Assembly: GCF_019669905.1 (NCBI RefSeq) | Contig: NZ_AP019777.1 | Span: forward strand, 1-64,000 | Length of the DNA: 64,000 nucleotides | Direction of reading: 5' to 3' | DNA from: Methylomonas koyamae | GTDB lineage: Bacteria > Pseudomonadota > Gammaproteobacteria > Methylococcales > Methylomonadaceae | Part shown: piece by piece, positions 1-7,657 of the stretch | How positions within the stretch are numbered: position 1 is the stretch's first letter | Layout: every line of letters starts with the position of its first letter | Translations under genes and position numbers: made by a program | The notes under the pieces: model-generated | The model's input: only the letters and a program-made list of their open reading frames with translations | What the model was told of the DNA's origin: nothing | Database searches by the model: none

Positions 1-1317
1 ATGAGTGTGATTTGGAACAACTGCCTGGCCAAACTGGAACACGAAATCCCGAGCGCGGATTTCAGTACCTGGATCAGGCCGCTGCAAGCGGTGGAGTCCG
101 ACAGCCAACTGAAGTTGCTCGCCCCCAACCGTTTCATCATCGACCACATCAAGCAGCACTTTTTTTCGATCATCGAAGACGCGGTCAACGAATTTTCGAA
201 TGCGACGCTGTCGGTGCATTTCGAGATCGGCTCTAAGAAATCGCCGGCCATCAAAGCGCCGACTTTGAGTAAGAGTTCGACCCAGAAAAAGAACCAGCCC
301 AATTTTTTGAACAAGGCCTTCACCTTCGAGAGCTTCGTCGAAGGCAAGTCCAACCAGTTGGCGCGGGCGGCGTCGGTCACGGTGTCGGACAATATCGGTA
401 AGGTCTACAACCCGCTGTTCATCTATGGCAGTTCCGGCTTGGGCAAAACCCATTTGATGCATGCGATAGGCAATGCGGTGCTGTTGAAAAAACCGGATGC
501 CAACATCGTTTACTTGCATTCGGAAAAGTTCGTGCAGGACATGGTCAAGGCCCTGCAGCAGAACAGCATCAATCAATTCAAAGAGTACTACCGCAGCATC
601 GACATTTTGTTGATGGACGACATTCAGTTTCTGGCCGGCAAGGAGCGCTCTCAGGAAGAATTTTTCCACACGTTCAACAATCTGCTGGATAACAAGCACC
701 AGGTGGTACTGACCTGCGACAAATACCCGAAGGAAATCGACGGCCTGGAAGACAGGCTGAAATCGCGTTTCGGCTGGGGCCTGCCGGTGGCGATCGAGCC
801 GCCGGACTTGGAAACCCGCACCGCGATTCTGATCAAAAAAGCGTTGCAGGTCGGCGTCGAGCTGGACCAGGAAATCGCCTTTTTCATCGCCAAACGCATC
901 CCGTCCAACGTTCGCGATTTGGAAGGCGCGCTGCGGCGGGTGGTGGCCAACTCCCAATTCACCGGCCGCGAGATTACGCTGGAATTTACTAAGGAAGCTC
1001 TGCACGATTTGATCAGCCTGCAGGACAAACTGATCAGCATCGACAATATCCAGAAAACCGTGGCCGAGTACTTCAAGATTCGCGTCGCCGATTTGTCGTC
1101 GAAAAACCGCAAGCAGTCCATTACCCGGCCGCGGCAGGTGGCAATGAGTTTGGCGCGGGAGTTGACTTCGCACAGTTACCCGGAAATCGGCGATGCCTTC
1201 GGCGGCCGTGACCATACCACCGTAATCAACGCCTGCAAACGTATTGCCGAACTGAAGGAAGAGGACGTGAAAATGGCGGAGGATTACAAAAATCTGCTGC
1301 GGACCTTGTCGCATTGA
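1..1317 (+). CDS. dnaA: Chromosomal replication initiator DnaA
   Basis: DnaA binds DnaA boxes at oriC, oligomerises with ATP and opens the origin. The 438 residues show the full family layout: domain I at about 1-80, a short linker, the AAA+ module with Walker [10 protein letters not shown] (about 142-150) and Walker B LLMDDIQF (about 203-210), and domain IV with the C-terminal signature [15 protein letters not shown]. The ATG is the first base of the window, so its ribosome site and any oriC directly upstream lie outside. Downstream there is no dnaN, recF or gyrB; a small membrane ORF and a BtuF-like gene follow, which is unusual. The length is slightly shorter than E. coli DnaA (467), mainly because of a short linker. 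Confidence 0.98.
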   Translation: MSVIWNNCLAKLEHEIPSADFSTWIRPLQAVESDSQLKLLAPNRFIIDHIKQHFFSIIEDAVNEFSNATLSVHFEIGSKKSPAIKAPTLSKSSTQKKNQPNFLNKAFTFESFVEGKSNQLARAASVTVSDNIGKVYNPLFIYGSSGLGKTHLMHAIGNAVLLKKPDANIVYLHSEKFVQDMVKALQQNSINQFKEYYRSIDILLMDDIQFLAGKERSQEEFFHTFNNLLDNKHQVVLTCDKYPKEIDGLEDRLKSRFGWGLPVAIEPPDLETRTAILIKKALQVGVELDQEIAFFIAKRIPSNVRDLEGALRRVVANSQFTGREITLEFTKEALHDLISLQDKLISIDNIQKTVAEYFKIRVADLSSKNRKQSITRPRQVAMSLARELTSHSYPEIGDAFGGRDHTTVINACKRIAELKEEDVKMAEDYKNLLRTLSH

Positions 1318-1354
1318 TCCGGCCGGCCCACTGCCGCCAGATACCGTCTGCGCG

Positions 1355-1534
1355 ATGAAACGCCATCTGCTCAGCGGCGCAATTTTTCTGGCCGCGACCG
1401 CGCTTTATCTGGTAGGTTATTCGCAAGCCAGCGCTGCTGCGGCGATTGCCGGCGGCGTGTGCGAGGCCTGGTTTTGGCTCAGAATGTTTGATAGTTCGTC
1501 GGGCGACGGCGCCCCGGCGCACCGGGGGCGTTAG
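1355..1534 (+). CDS. Small predicted membrane protein, 59 aa
   Basis: Not recognised. The 59-residue frame opens 37 bases after dnaA with MKRHLLSG, followed by a hydrophobic, alanine-rich segment (about residues 7-25) and a second weaker one (about 26-43) ending in an aromatic WFWL patch, then a polar tail. This suggests one or two membrane passes. It could be co-transcribed with dnaA. No clear Shine-Dalgarno sequence is visible, and a 160-residue antisense frame covers the same stretch, so coding status is a reasonable guess based on composition and position only. Confidence 0.45.
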   Translation: MKRHLLSGAIFLAATALYLVGYSQASAAAAIAGGVCEAWFWLRMFDSSSGDGAPAHRGR

Positions 1535-1628
1535 CCGACCCGACAACGCGGCCGCGTTTCGCGCGCGGCATGGAATAACGGCGGAAAGGACCGAGTAACC
1601 GATAAGGAACAGAACACAAGGATTCAAC

Positions 1629-2435
1629 ATGAACGGCCCGCAACGCATTGTTTGTCTGACCGGGGAAACCACCGAAGTACTGTATCTGCTGAACCAGCAA
1701 TGGCGCATAGCCGGCATTTCCGGTTATACCAGCCGCCCGGCAGCCGCGCGTAAGGAAAAGCCCAAGGTTGCCGGATTCACCTCGGCCAACATCGGTAAAA
1801 TCCTGGCCTTGCAGCCCGATCTGGTGTTGACCTGTACCAATCTGCAAGCCGATATCGCCGCGGCGTTGATCAAAGCCGGTATCGAGGTGCATGCGTTCAA
1901 TCAACGTTCGCTGGCCGGCATCCTGCAAATGGTTTCGACGCTGGGTGCGTTGGTCGATGCCGTCGAGGCCGCCGCGGCATTGCGCACCGAGCTGGAAGGC
2001 TTGTTAGCCTCGGCTCGAGCCGAGGCCGAAGCGTTAACGGCCAAACCTAAAGTTTATTTCGAGGAATGGAACGATCCGCTGATCAGCGGCATCGGCTGGG
2101 TGTCGGAAATCGTCGAGTCGGCCGGCGCTAGCGATTGTTTTGCCGAATTGGGCCGCCAAGCCGCCGCCAAGGACCGGATCATCGCCGACCCGAACCTGGT
2201 CGTCGAGCGCCAACCCGATATCATCGTCGGTTCCTGGTGCGGCAAAAAATTCCGGCCCGAGCAAGTCGTGGCCCGCCCCGGTTGGACCGAGATTCCGGCG
2301 GTGCAGCACGGCTTCGTCTACGAAATAAAATCGGCCGACATCCTGCAACCCGGACCGGCGGTATTTCGCCACGGCCTGCGGCAGATGCAAAACTTGGTCC
2401 GGCAATGGACGGCATGGCGGGCGGCTCATGGTTAA
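1629..2435 (+). CDS. BtuF-like cobalamin/metal-chelate binding protein
   Basis: The 268-residue protein belongs to the periplasmic-binding fold of BtuF/FepB type (helical backbone metal receptor). It opens with RIVCLTGETTEVLYLL, the usual first strand of the family, followed by the IGKILALQPDLVLT block, a central long helix (about 100-135), and a second lobe with EEWNDPLISG and QPDIIVGSW. Relatives bind vitamin B12 or iron chelates and hand them to an ABC importer. No signal peptide is seen, as in the stand-alone cytosolic-looking cobalamin-binding proteins of many proteobacteria, and no permease or ATPase gene is adjacent. The start at 1629 is preceded by AACACAAGGATTC (weak AGGA). Ligand is inferred from family only. 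Confidence 0.75.
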   Translation: MNGPQRIVCLTGETTEVLYLLNQQWRIAGISGYTSRPAAARKEKPKVAGFTSANIGKILALQPDLVLTCTNLQADIAAALIKAGIEVHAFNQRSLAGILQMVSTLGALVDAVEAAAALRTELEGLLASARAEAEALTAKPKVYFEEWNDPLISGIGWVSEIVESAGASDCFAELGRQAAAKDRIIADPNLVVERQPDIIVGSWCGKKFRPEQVVARPGWTEIPAVQHGFVYEIKSADILQPGPAVFRHGLRQMQNLVRQWTAWRAAHG

Positions 2436-2527
2436 TCCCGCGCCGCGCCGCAAATCTTCGGCCGAATCCGGCCCGCTGCCGCAGCTCCAGCCTGCGGTGT
2501 ATCACTCAGACAGTTAACTGAAGTCCC

Positions 2528-3835
2528 GTGGCTACCTTATTTCAAATTCCGCCCAACCACCCGCAACGCTTCGTCTTGCATAACGAAGTCCATGCCCGCG
2601 CCTCGTCGATTCGCAGCCTGCCGGTGCGCGCCAGTTATTTGGCCTTGGCCTTGGCCGGCGAGGAAAAATTGCGGGAACGCCAGCATTTGGTTGCGCTGTG
2701 CCAACGCTACGGCGTCGCCCCGCCCGACAACGACGCCGACCATTTCGGCGCCGTGTTCGATGCGTTTCAGATGAGTTGGGAACAACACGGCGAATTCAGC
2801 ACCTACACCTTTTATGCCTACGACAGCGAGAGCGAACCGTTCAGCGAACCGGCGCTGAAAAAAGTCCCGGTGGACTGGCTGGCGAATATCGGCGGCCAGA
2901 CCATGGTCGCCGCTCATGCCAGCGTGGTTGCGGCTGCCGATACGGATTACCAGGATGGCATGGATTTGAGTTCGCTATCGGCCTATTTTGCCGGCAACTC
3001 TATCGTCGGCTCCAAGGTAACCGGCGGTGCGGCGTCGGTATTCACCGATTTTCGGATTCACGTCGACGGCTTCAGCCGCTTTCTGGTCGTCGACCAGAAC
3101 CTGAAAACCGCCCAGGCCGGACGCTTGTTGCACCGCCTGTTCGATATCGAAGTCTATCGGGTACTGGCGCTATTGGCGTTTCCGATTGCCCGTAAACTCT
3201 ACCCGGAACTGAAAAAAGCCGACCGCCAGTTGTACGCGATCACCAATTCGATGACCCAGCCCGACGCCGACGACGCCAAATTGCTCGACGAGCTGACGGC
3301 TCTGGCGGCCGAAGTGGAAAACCACATTTCATCGCACCAGTTTCGTTTTGCTGCGGCCAGCGCTTATTACCATCTGGTCGGCCAACGCCTGGAAGATTTG
3401 CGCGAAGCGCGGATTCAAGGCATCCAAACCCTGGGCGAGTTCATCAAGCGCCGCTTGGAACCGGCGATGAATACCTGCGCCTCGACATCGCACCGTTTCA
3501 ATTTGATTTCGGAACGGGTCAGCAACGCCAGCCAGTTGCTGCGCACCAAGGTCGATATCATTATCGAGCGCCAAAACCAGGGCTTGTTGTCGTCGATGGC
3601 CTTGCGCGCCAAAATGCAGCTGCGCATGCAGCAAACGGTCGAAGGCATCTCGATGGTGGCGATCACTTATTATGCCGCCAGCCTGGTCGGCAAAATCGCC
3701 GAAGCCCTGCATGGCGCGGGCTGGCATGTCGATCCGGAAATTGCCGAGGGCGTAGCGATTCCGTTCATTTTTATCGTGGTCGGCCTCGCCACCAAACGCA
3801 TCCACCGCATTATCGAAAACACGACGGACTTATGA
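2528..3835 (+). CDS. DUF3422 membrane-anchored protein
   Basis: The 435 residues match the DUF3422 (COG4949) pattern: an N-terminal HNEVHARAS motif (about 19-27), a long soluble region, coiled-coil helices in the middle and two hydrophobic helices near the C-terminus (about 370-390 and 405-425), followed by a short basic tail. The family is widespread in proteobacteria and its function is unknown. The first in-frame start is a GTG at 2528, which gives the conserved beginning; no earlier ATG fits. The gene stands alone, with a 90-base gap from the BtuF-like gene and a palindromic repeat after it. Confidence 0.85.
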   Translation: MATLFQIPPNHPQRFVLHNEVHARASSIRSLPVRASYLALALAGEEKLRERQHLVALCQRYGVAPPDNDADHFGAVFDAFQMSWEQHGEFSTYTFYAYDSESEPFSEPALKKVPVDWLANIGGQTMVAAHASVVAAADTDYQDGMDLSSLSAYFAGNSIVGSKVTGGAASVFTDFRIHVDGFSRFLVVDQNLKTAQAGRLLHRLFDIEVYRVLALLAFPIARKLYPELKKADRQLYAITNSMTQPDADDAKLLDELTALAAEVENHISSHQFRFAAASAYYHLVGQRLEDLREARIQGIQTLGEFIKRRLEPAMNTCASTSHRFNLISERVSNASQLLRTKVDIIIERQNQGLLSSMALRAKMQLRMQQTVEGISMVAITYYAASLVGKIAEALHGAGWHVDPEIAEGVAIPFIFIVVGLATKRIHRIIENTTDL

Positions 3836-3895
3836 AGTATCCGGAGCCGATGGCTTGGGAGTTTATTGCTAGATTTATACTGCGCCGGCCGCTAG

Positions 3896-4046
3896 CCAAT
3901 GCCGTTAAGTTAAGCATTTCAACTTCCGCTCCCCTCTTTGAAAAAGCACCCAAGGGTATAAAAGGGGTTGGGGGAGATTGTTCAAATAAATTGCCCTCAA
4001 TCACCCTTTTCCAAAGGGCGAGGCAGGTTTAACTTAACGGCATTGG
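3896..4046. repeat. MITE-like element with 18-bp terminal inverted repeats
   Basis: The left end CCAATGCCGTTAAGTTAA (3896-3913) is a perfect inverted copy of the right end (4029-4046). The 115-base core is full of C-runs and G-runs around TTTGAAAAAG and GGGGTTGGGGGAG, so it can fold. GCTAG occurs just outside both ends and could be a target duplication, though GCTAGC is itself palindromic. A 66-codon frame runs through it but looks like a chance frame. It sits in the gap between DUF3422 and the next gene. Confidence 0.7.
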
Positions 4047-4146
4047 GCTGCTAGCGGGCCGAGTTTGGGGGCATATCCGATTCGAAACTGCCGCCAATTA
4101 AATTGAATATAAACCGACAAAATAATATCTTCGAATTGAAATTAAA

Positions 4147-4596
4147 ATGAAACTTCGCGTTGTTCTAAAAAGATTCTCGCATCCGCAAGTTAGAAGGCGA
4201 TTGAAAATAGGCCTGTCGCTTTGGGCCGCCGCTATCGTTTTGAGTTTGATTTCCAAAATATCCTACGATATCGGTTATTTCAAAGCCCAATCCCTGATCG
4301 AGCAAAAGAACGCGGCAATGCCGGTAACACGCCAGTTTCTGACGTCGGAAGCCGCGCAACGCATCGTCTCCGGGGCACTGAAGGAAGATCCGAATTACCC
4401 GAAAACCGTGGTGTTGCAGGTTGTCGACAACAATCCGAAACTATCGGCGATTATTGTCGAGAATAACAAGCAAAAGCACATTGCCTGGATTGTCGACATG
4501 CGCTTGTATTTCACCGGCGATCTGTTCAGCGATAACGGTTACAATTTGACCCAGTCCATGGAATATCAAAATAATATTATCGCCGGTCCGCGTTGA
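4147..4596 (+). CDS. Hypothetical single-pass membrane protein
   Basis: Not recognised. The 149 residues begin with a basic stretch (KRFSHPQVRRRLK), then one hydrophobic helix (about 22-42) and a soluble domain of about 105 residues rich in alternating beta-like segments (TVVLQVVDN, SAIIVEN, HIAWIVDMRLYF). The topology suggests a type II anchor with a periplasmic domain. The AT-richer upstream region (ATAATATCTTCGAATTG) may hold the promoter. No operon partner is obvious: the next gene starts about 200 bases away. Confidence 0.6.
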   Translation: MKLRVVLKRFSHPQVRRRLKIGLSLWAAAIVLSLISKISYDIGYFKAQSLIEQKNAAMPVTRQFLTSEAAQRIVSGALKEDPNYPKTVVLQVVDNNPKLSAIIVENNKQKHIAWIVDMRLYFTGDLFSDNGYNLTQSMEYQNNIIAGPR

Positions 4597-4792
4597 TTAT
4601 TTACGCCGGGTAAATCGAAGCGGAATTTCGCCGATATAAAATCCGGCATGGCCGAGGCGAATACGTTATGACCGCACCGGCCGGTTGGCGGCGGCCTGTC
4701 ATACTCCGGTCATACGCCTGTGCTCGAATAGCCGGAATCCGATTTCCGTCTATCGGCCCTACCCAACCTGCACCGATATTCCAGCCCAACCC

Positions 4793-5464
4793 ATGCCTAG
4801 CCGCTCGAAGATATTCGCCACATTGCTGGTATTGGCGCTGTGCATCGCCGCATTTAGGCAAGGCACACCCGCTCTTCAGGACATCCAATTCCACAAACAG
4901 GCCATAGGCCTGTTCATCGGCAGCCACTATGGGGTTGCCGTGGCTTTGTTCTTTGCGTTGTGCGTGATTTTCATCAACTCGCCGCTGCCGTTGGCGGCAG
5001 CAATGAAAATCCTGTCCGGCTATTTCTTCGGTTTCTACCTGGGCGCGGTTTACAACATCAGTGCGACCGTACTGGCTTGTTTGGTCGGATTTTGGCTCAG
5101 CCGCTACGCCTTTAGGCGCCGATTCGAACAATTGTTTTACGCCCGGCTGGAATCCGTCGAACACGAAATCGAGCGTAACGGCCTGTACTATTTCCTGAGC
5201 CTGCGCGTTGCCATGGTGGTGCCTTACTTCCTGATCAACATCGTTGCCGGGTTGTCGCGGATATCGTTCAAGCATTATCTGGTCAGCACCTTGCTCGGCG
5301 TGTTGCCGGCCTCGTTGATTTACGCCAACGGCGGCCAGCGCCTGGAACAAATCCGTTCCGCCGCCGAATTGTTCGAATGGCAGACAGCCGCGTCGCTGGC
5401 GCTGGTCGCGGCGGCCAGCCTGCTTCCGGCATGGTTGCGCCGCGGAGGCCGCCGTTCGAACTAA
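4793..5464 (+). CDS. TVP38/TMEM64 family membrane protein
   Basis: This 223-residue protein has five or six hydrophobic helices and the family (SNARE-associated/DedA-related) hallmarks: a re-entrant region with SPLPLAAAMKILSGYFFG (about 61-78), the following GAVYNISATVLACLVGFWLSR helix and the LRVAMVVPYFLINIVAG motif (about 134-150). TVP38 proteins are thought to act in membrane or lipid homeostasis; the substrate is unknown. An upstream in-frame ATG at 4685 would add 36 residues with poor family fit, so I chose 4793 (MPSRSKIF), directly before the first hydrophobic helix. Confidence 0.85.
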   Translation: MPSRSKIFATLLVLALCIAAFRQGTPALQDIQFHKQAIGLFIGSHYGVAVALFFALCVIFINSPLPLAAAMKILSGYFFGFYLGAVYNISATVLACLVGFWLSRYAFRRRFEQLFYARLESVEHEIERNGLYYFLSLRVAMVVPYFLINIVAGLSRISFKHYLVSTLLGVLPASLIYANGGQRLEQIRSAAELFEWQTAASLALVAAASLLPAWLRRGGRRSN

Positions 5465-5586
5465 GCCCGCCGCATTCCGCCAAGCGCTGCGCTATCGGCG
5501 CGCCAGTCGGTAGCCGACTGGGCGGCTCGTTTTGCGGCTGCTATATTGGCGGTTTATCCAAATCCAGCTAGCAGGAGCAGTAAGGC

Positions 5587-6654
5587 ATGAATCCATTGTT
5601 CGACCCAATCCGTATCGGCGACCTCGAATTGCCCAACCGCATCGTCATGGCGCCGTTGACCCGCTGCCGCGCCAGCGCCGGCCGCATACCCAATGCGTTG
5701 ATGGCGGAGTATTACGCACAGCGGGCCGGTGCCGGCCTGATCCTCAGCGAAGCTACTTGCGTCAGCCCGCAAGGCGTCGGTTATCCGGACACGCCCGGCA
5801 TCTGGTCGCAAGAACAAATCGACGGTTGGCGCGGCGTCACCGAGTCGGTTCATGCCGCCGGCGGCCGTATTTTTTTGCAGTTGTGGCATGTCGGCCGGAT
5901 CTCCGATCCGTATTATCTGGAAGGTGAATTGCCGGTGGCGCCCAGTGCGATTGCCGCCCAAGGCCATGTCAGCCTGTTGCGGCCGATGCGCGATTTCGTC
6001 ACGCCGCGCGCCTTGGAGCTGGACGAAATTCCCGCCGTCGTCGAAGCCTTCCGCCAAGGCGCGGCCAACGCCAAGGAGGCCGGTTTCGACGGCGTCGAAA
6101 TTCATGCCGCCAACGGTTATTTGCTGGACCAATTCCTGCAAGACAGCACGAATCGGCGCAACGATGCCTACGGCGGTCCGGTGGAAAATCGCGCCCGCTT
6201 GTTGCTGGAAGTGACCGACGCCGCGATATCGGTCTGGGGCGCCGGCCGGGTCGGCGTACATCTGTCGCCGCGCTGCGATATGCACAGTATGGGCGACTCC
6301 GATCCGCTGGCGACATTCGGCTACGTCGCCGAGCAATTGGGCCAACGCCAGGTTGCCTTTATCTTCACCCGCGAAGCGCAAGGCGCCGACGCGATCAGCC
6401 CGGCCTTGAAACGCCGTTTCGGCGGCGTGTTGATCGCCAACGAAAACTTTACGGCCGAGAGCGCGGTGCAAGCCATCGCTAACGGCGATGCCGATGCGGT
6501 CTCGTTCGGCAAACACTTCATCGCCAACCCCGACCTGCCGCGCCGCCTGCAAATCGGTGCGCCGCTGACGCCGTTCGATGCTGCGACGTTTTATCTCTGC
6601 GGCGCCGAAGGCCCGAGCAAGGGATATACCGATTATCCGTTTTTAGAGGACTGA
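5587..6654 (+). CDS. Alkene reductase, Old Yellow Enzyme family (NemA-like)
   Basis: FMN-dependent NAD(P)H oxidoreductase that reduces activated C=C bonds and nitro compounds. The 355 residues carry the OYE features: LFDPIRIGDLELPNRIVMAPLTR at the start, QLWHVGR (about 98-104), the substrate-binding HAAN pair within EIHAANGYLLDQFLQ (about 177-191), NxRxDxYGG (about 196-204), and the C-terminal FGKHFIANPDLPRRL phosphate-binding segment. A good ribosome site (AGGAGCAG) lies 8 bases before the ATG. It is a single-gene unit. Whether it is functionally NemA (N-ethylmaleimide reductase) cannot be told from sequence. Confidence 0.92.
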   Translation: MNPLFDPIRIGDLELPNRIVMAPLTRCRASAGRIPNALMAEYYAQRAGAGLILSEATCVSPQGVGYPDTPGIWSQEQIDGWRGVTESVHAAGGRIFLQLWHVGRISDPYYLEGELPVAPSAIAAQGHVSLLRPMRDFVTPRALELDEIPAVVEAFRQGAANAKEAGFDGVEIHAANGYLLDQFLQDSTNRRNDAYGGPVENRARLLLEVTDAAISVWGAGRVGVHLSPRCDMHSMGDSDPLATFGYVAEQLGQRQVAFIFTREAQGADAISPALKRRFGGVLIANENFTAESAVQAIANGDADAVSFGKHFIANPDLPRRLQIGAPLTPFDAATFYLCGAEGPSKGYTDYPFLED

Positions 6655-6791
6655 GGTCGGAGCTAAACTAAAAAACCTGTTTTCGGCGTCTCTCTAGGCT
6701 TGCCGGCGGCCGGCCGCACGATCCGCAACGCGGCCACCGCGAACGGCGAAGTTTTCGGAAAGGCTCACCGATACCTACCGCCGGAAATAAA

Positions 6792-6815
6792 AACGGCCCG
6801 TCGCTGCGGGCCGTT
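6792..6815 (-). terminator. Rho-independent terminator of the VPLPA-CTERM gene
   Basis: A 9-bp perfect stem (AACGGCCCG / CGGGCCGTT) with a 6-base loop is followed, read on the minus strand, by TTTATTTCC. It lies 23 bases beyond the stop codon at 6838. Confidence 0.85.
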
Positions 6816-6837
6816 CATCAACAGTTACGTGGAGGGT

Positions 6838-7572
6838 TTAAACGGCGGCTTTGCGGCGCTGCCAACCCAAAAAGCCAACCAATCCGCTCAAAAACATCCA
6901 GGCGCTAGCCGGAAGCGGCACACCGCTAATGGTTTCGGTTGGGATTCGGTTATTGATAAACGAATCGCTGGCACCCGCCGCACCGATCGATCTGACGTGC
7001 ATACCGATGCGTAACGCGCCGCTGGTCAGGGCGGAGCTGATATCGTCGAAGCTGTAGCCGTTATTCAACGACACCAGGATGCCCAACACATCGGAGCCGG
7101 TATTCACGCCGAGACTCGGGTTACCCGGGTCGACGTTCGCGCCGAAATACGGGGTAGGTTCGAAATCGGGATCGGCGTTATTGCCGCCCGGCAACACGAC
7201 GTTTTTCAGCGTTCCGTTGGGTTTGGTCCAGCTTACCGGGCTGAAAGAAGTAAATCCGCCCAAGCTGTTCAATATGGCCGTTTGCGAAGCCAGAAAACCG
7301 CTGTCGTCGAAGTAAATCTCGGCAATGTTGGCAGCGGTCTGGGCGCTGTTGGCAAAGGTAAACAGGATTTTGTTGGTCAGGGATTGGTTCAAGAACGCCG
7401 AGGCATCGGTATTGTTGTAAACGTCCATTTGCAACTGGCTGCCGACGTCTTCGGCGGCGTTGCTGGTGATGCGGGTGAAATTAAAGCTGGTCGGCGCGGC
7501 CCAGGCCGCAGCGGCCGAAAACATTAAAATCCCGGCCATTGCCGCGGTTCTGCAAGTTGCAGCTACATTCAT
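6838..7572 (-). CDS. VPLPA-CTERM sorting domain exoprotein
   Basis: The 244-residue product has a signal peptide (hydrophobic core MAGILMFSAAAAWA, cleavage near residue 26) and a C-terminal sorting tail: VPLPASAWMF, a hydrophobic helix with a GLVGFLGW core and the basic end QRRKAAV. This is the VPLPA subtype of PEP-CTERM signals, recognised by an exosortase and probably an attached sorting enzyme. The mature region (about 27-215) is a low-cysteine, Asn/Ser/Thr-rich beta-type domain of unknown function. A strong AAGGAG site precedes the ATG. No exosortase gene lies in the window, so the processing enzyme must be encoded elsewhere. Confidence 0.88.
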   Translation of the reverse strand: MNVAATCRTAAMAGILMFSAAAAWAAPTSFNFTRITSNAAEDVGSQLQMDVYNNTDASAFLNQSLTNKILFTFANSAQTAANIAEIYFDDSGFLASQTAILNSLGGFTSFSPVSWTKPNGTLKNVVLPGGNNADPDFEPTPYFGANVDPGNPSLGVNTGSDVLGILVSLNNGYSFDDISSALTSGALRIGMHVRSIGAAGASDSFINNRIPTETISGVPLPASAWMFLSGLVGFLGWQRRKAAV

Positions 7573-7657
7573 TGATGTCTCCTTAGTGTTAAAAAATATT
7601 GGAGAGAATCATACCTGTCCGAAGCTTAACTGTTACTGAACCAAAGGCCAGTGAGCC

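Noticed and set aside
3832..4032. 66-codon ORF after DUF3422
   Set aside because: It consists mostly of the inverted-repeat element.
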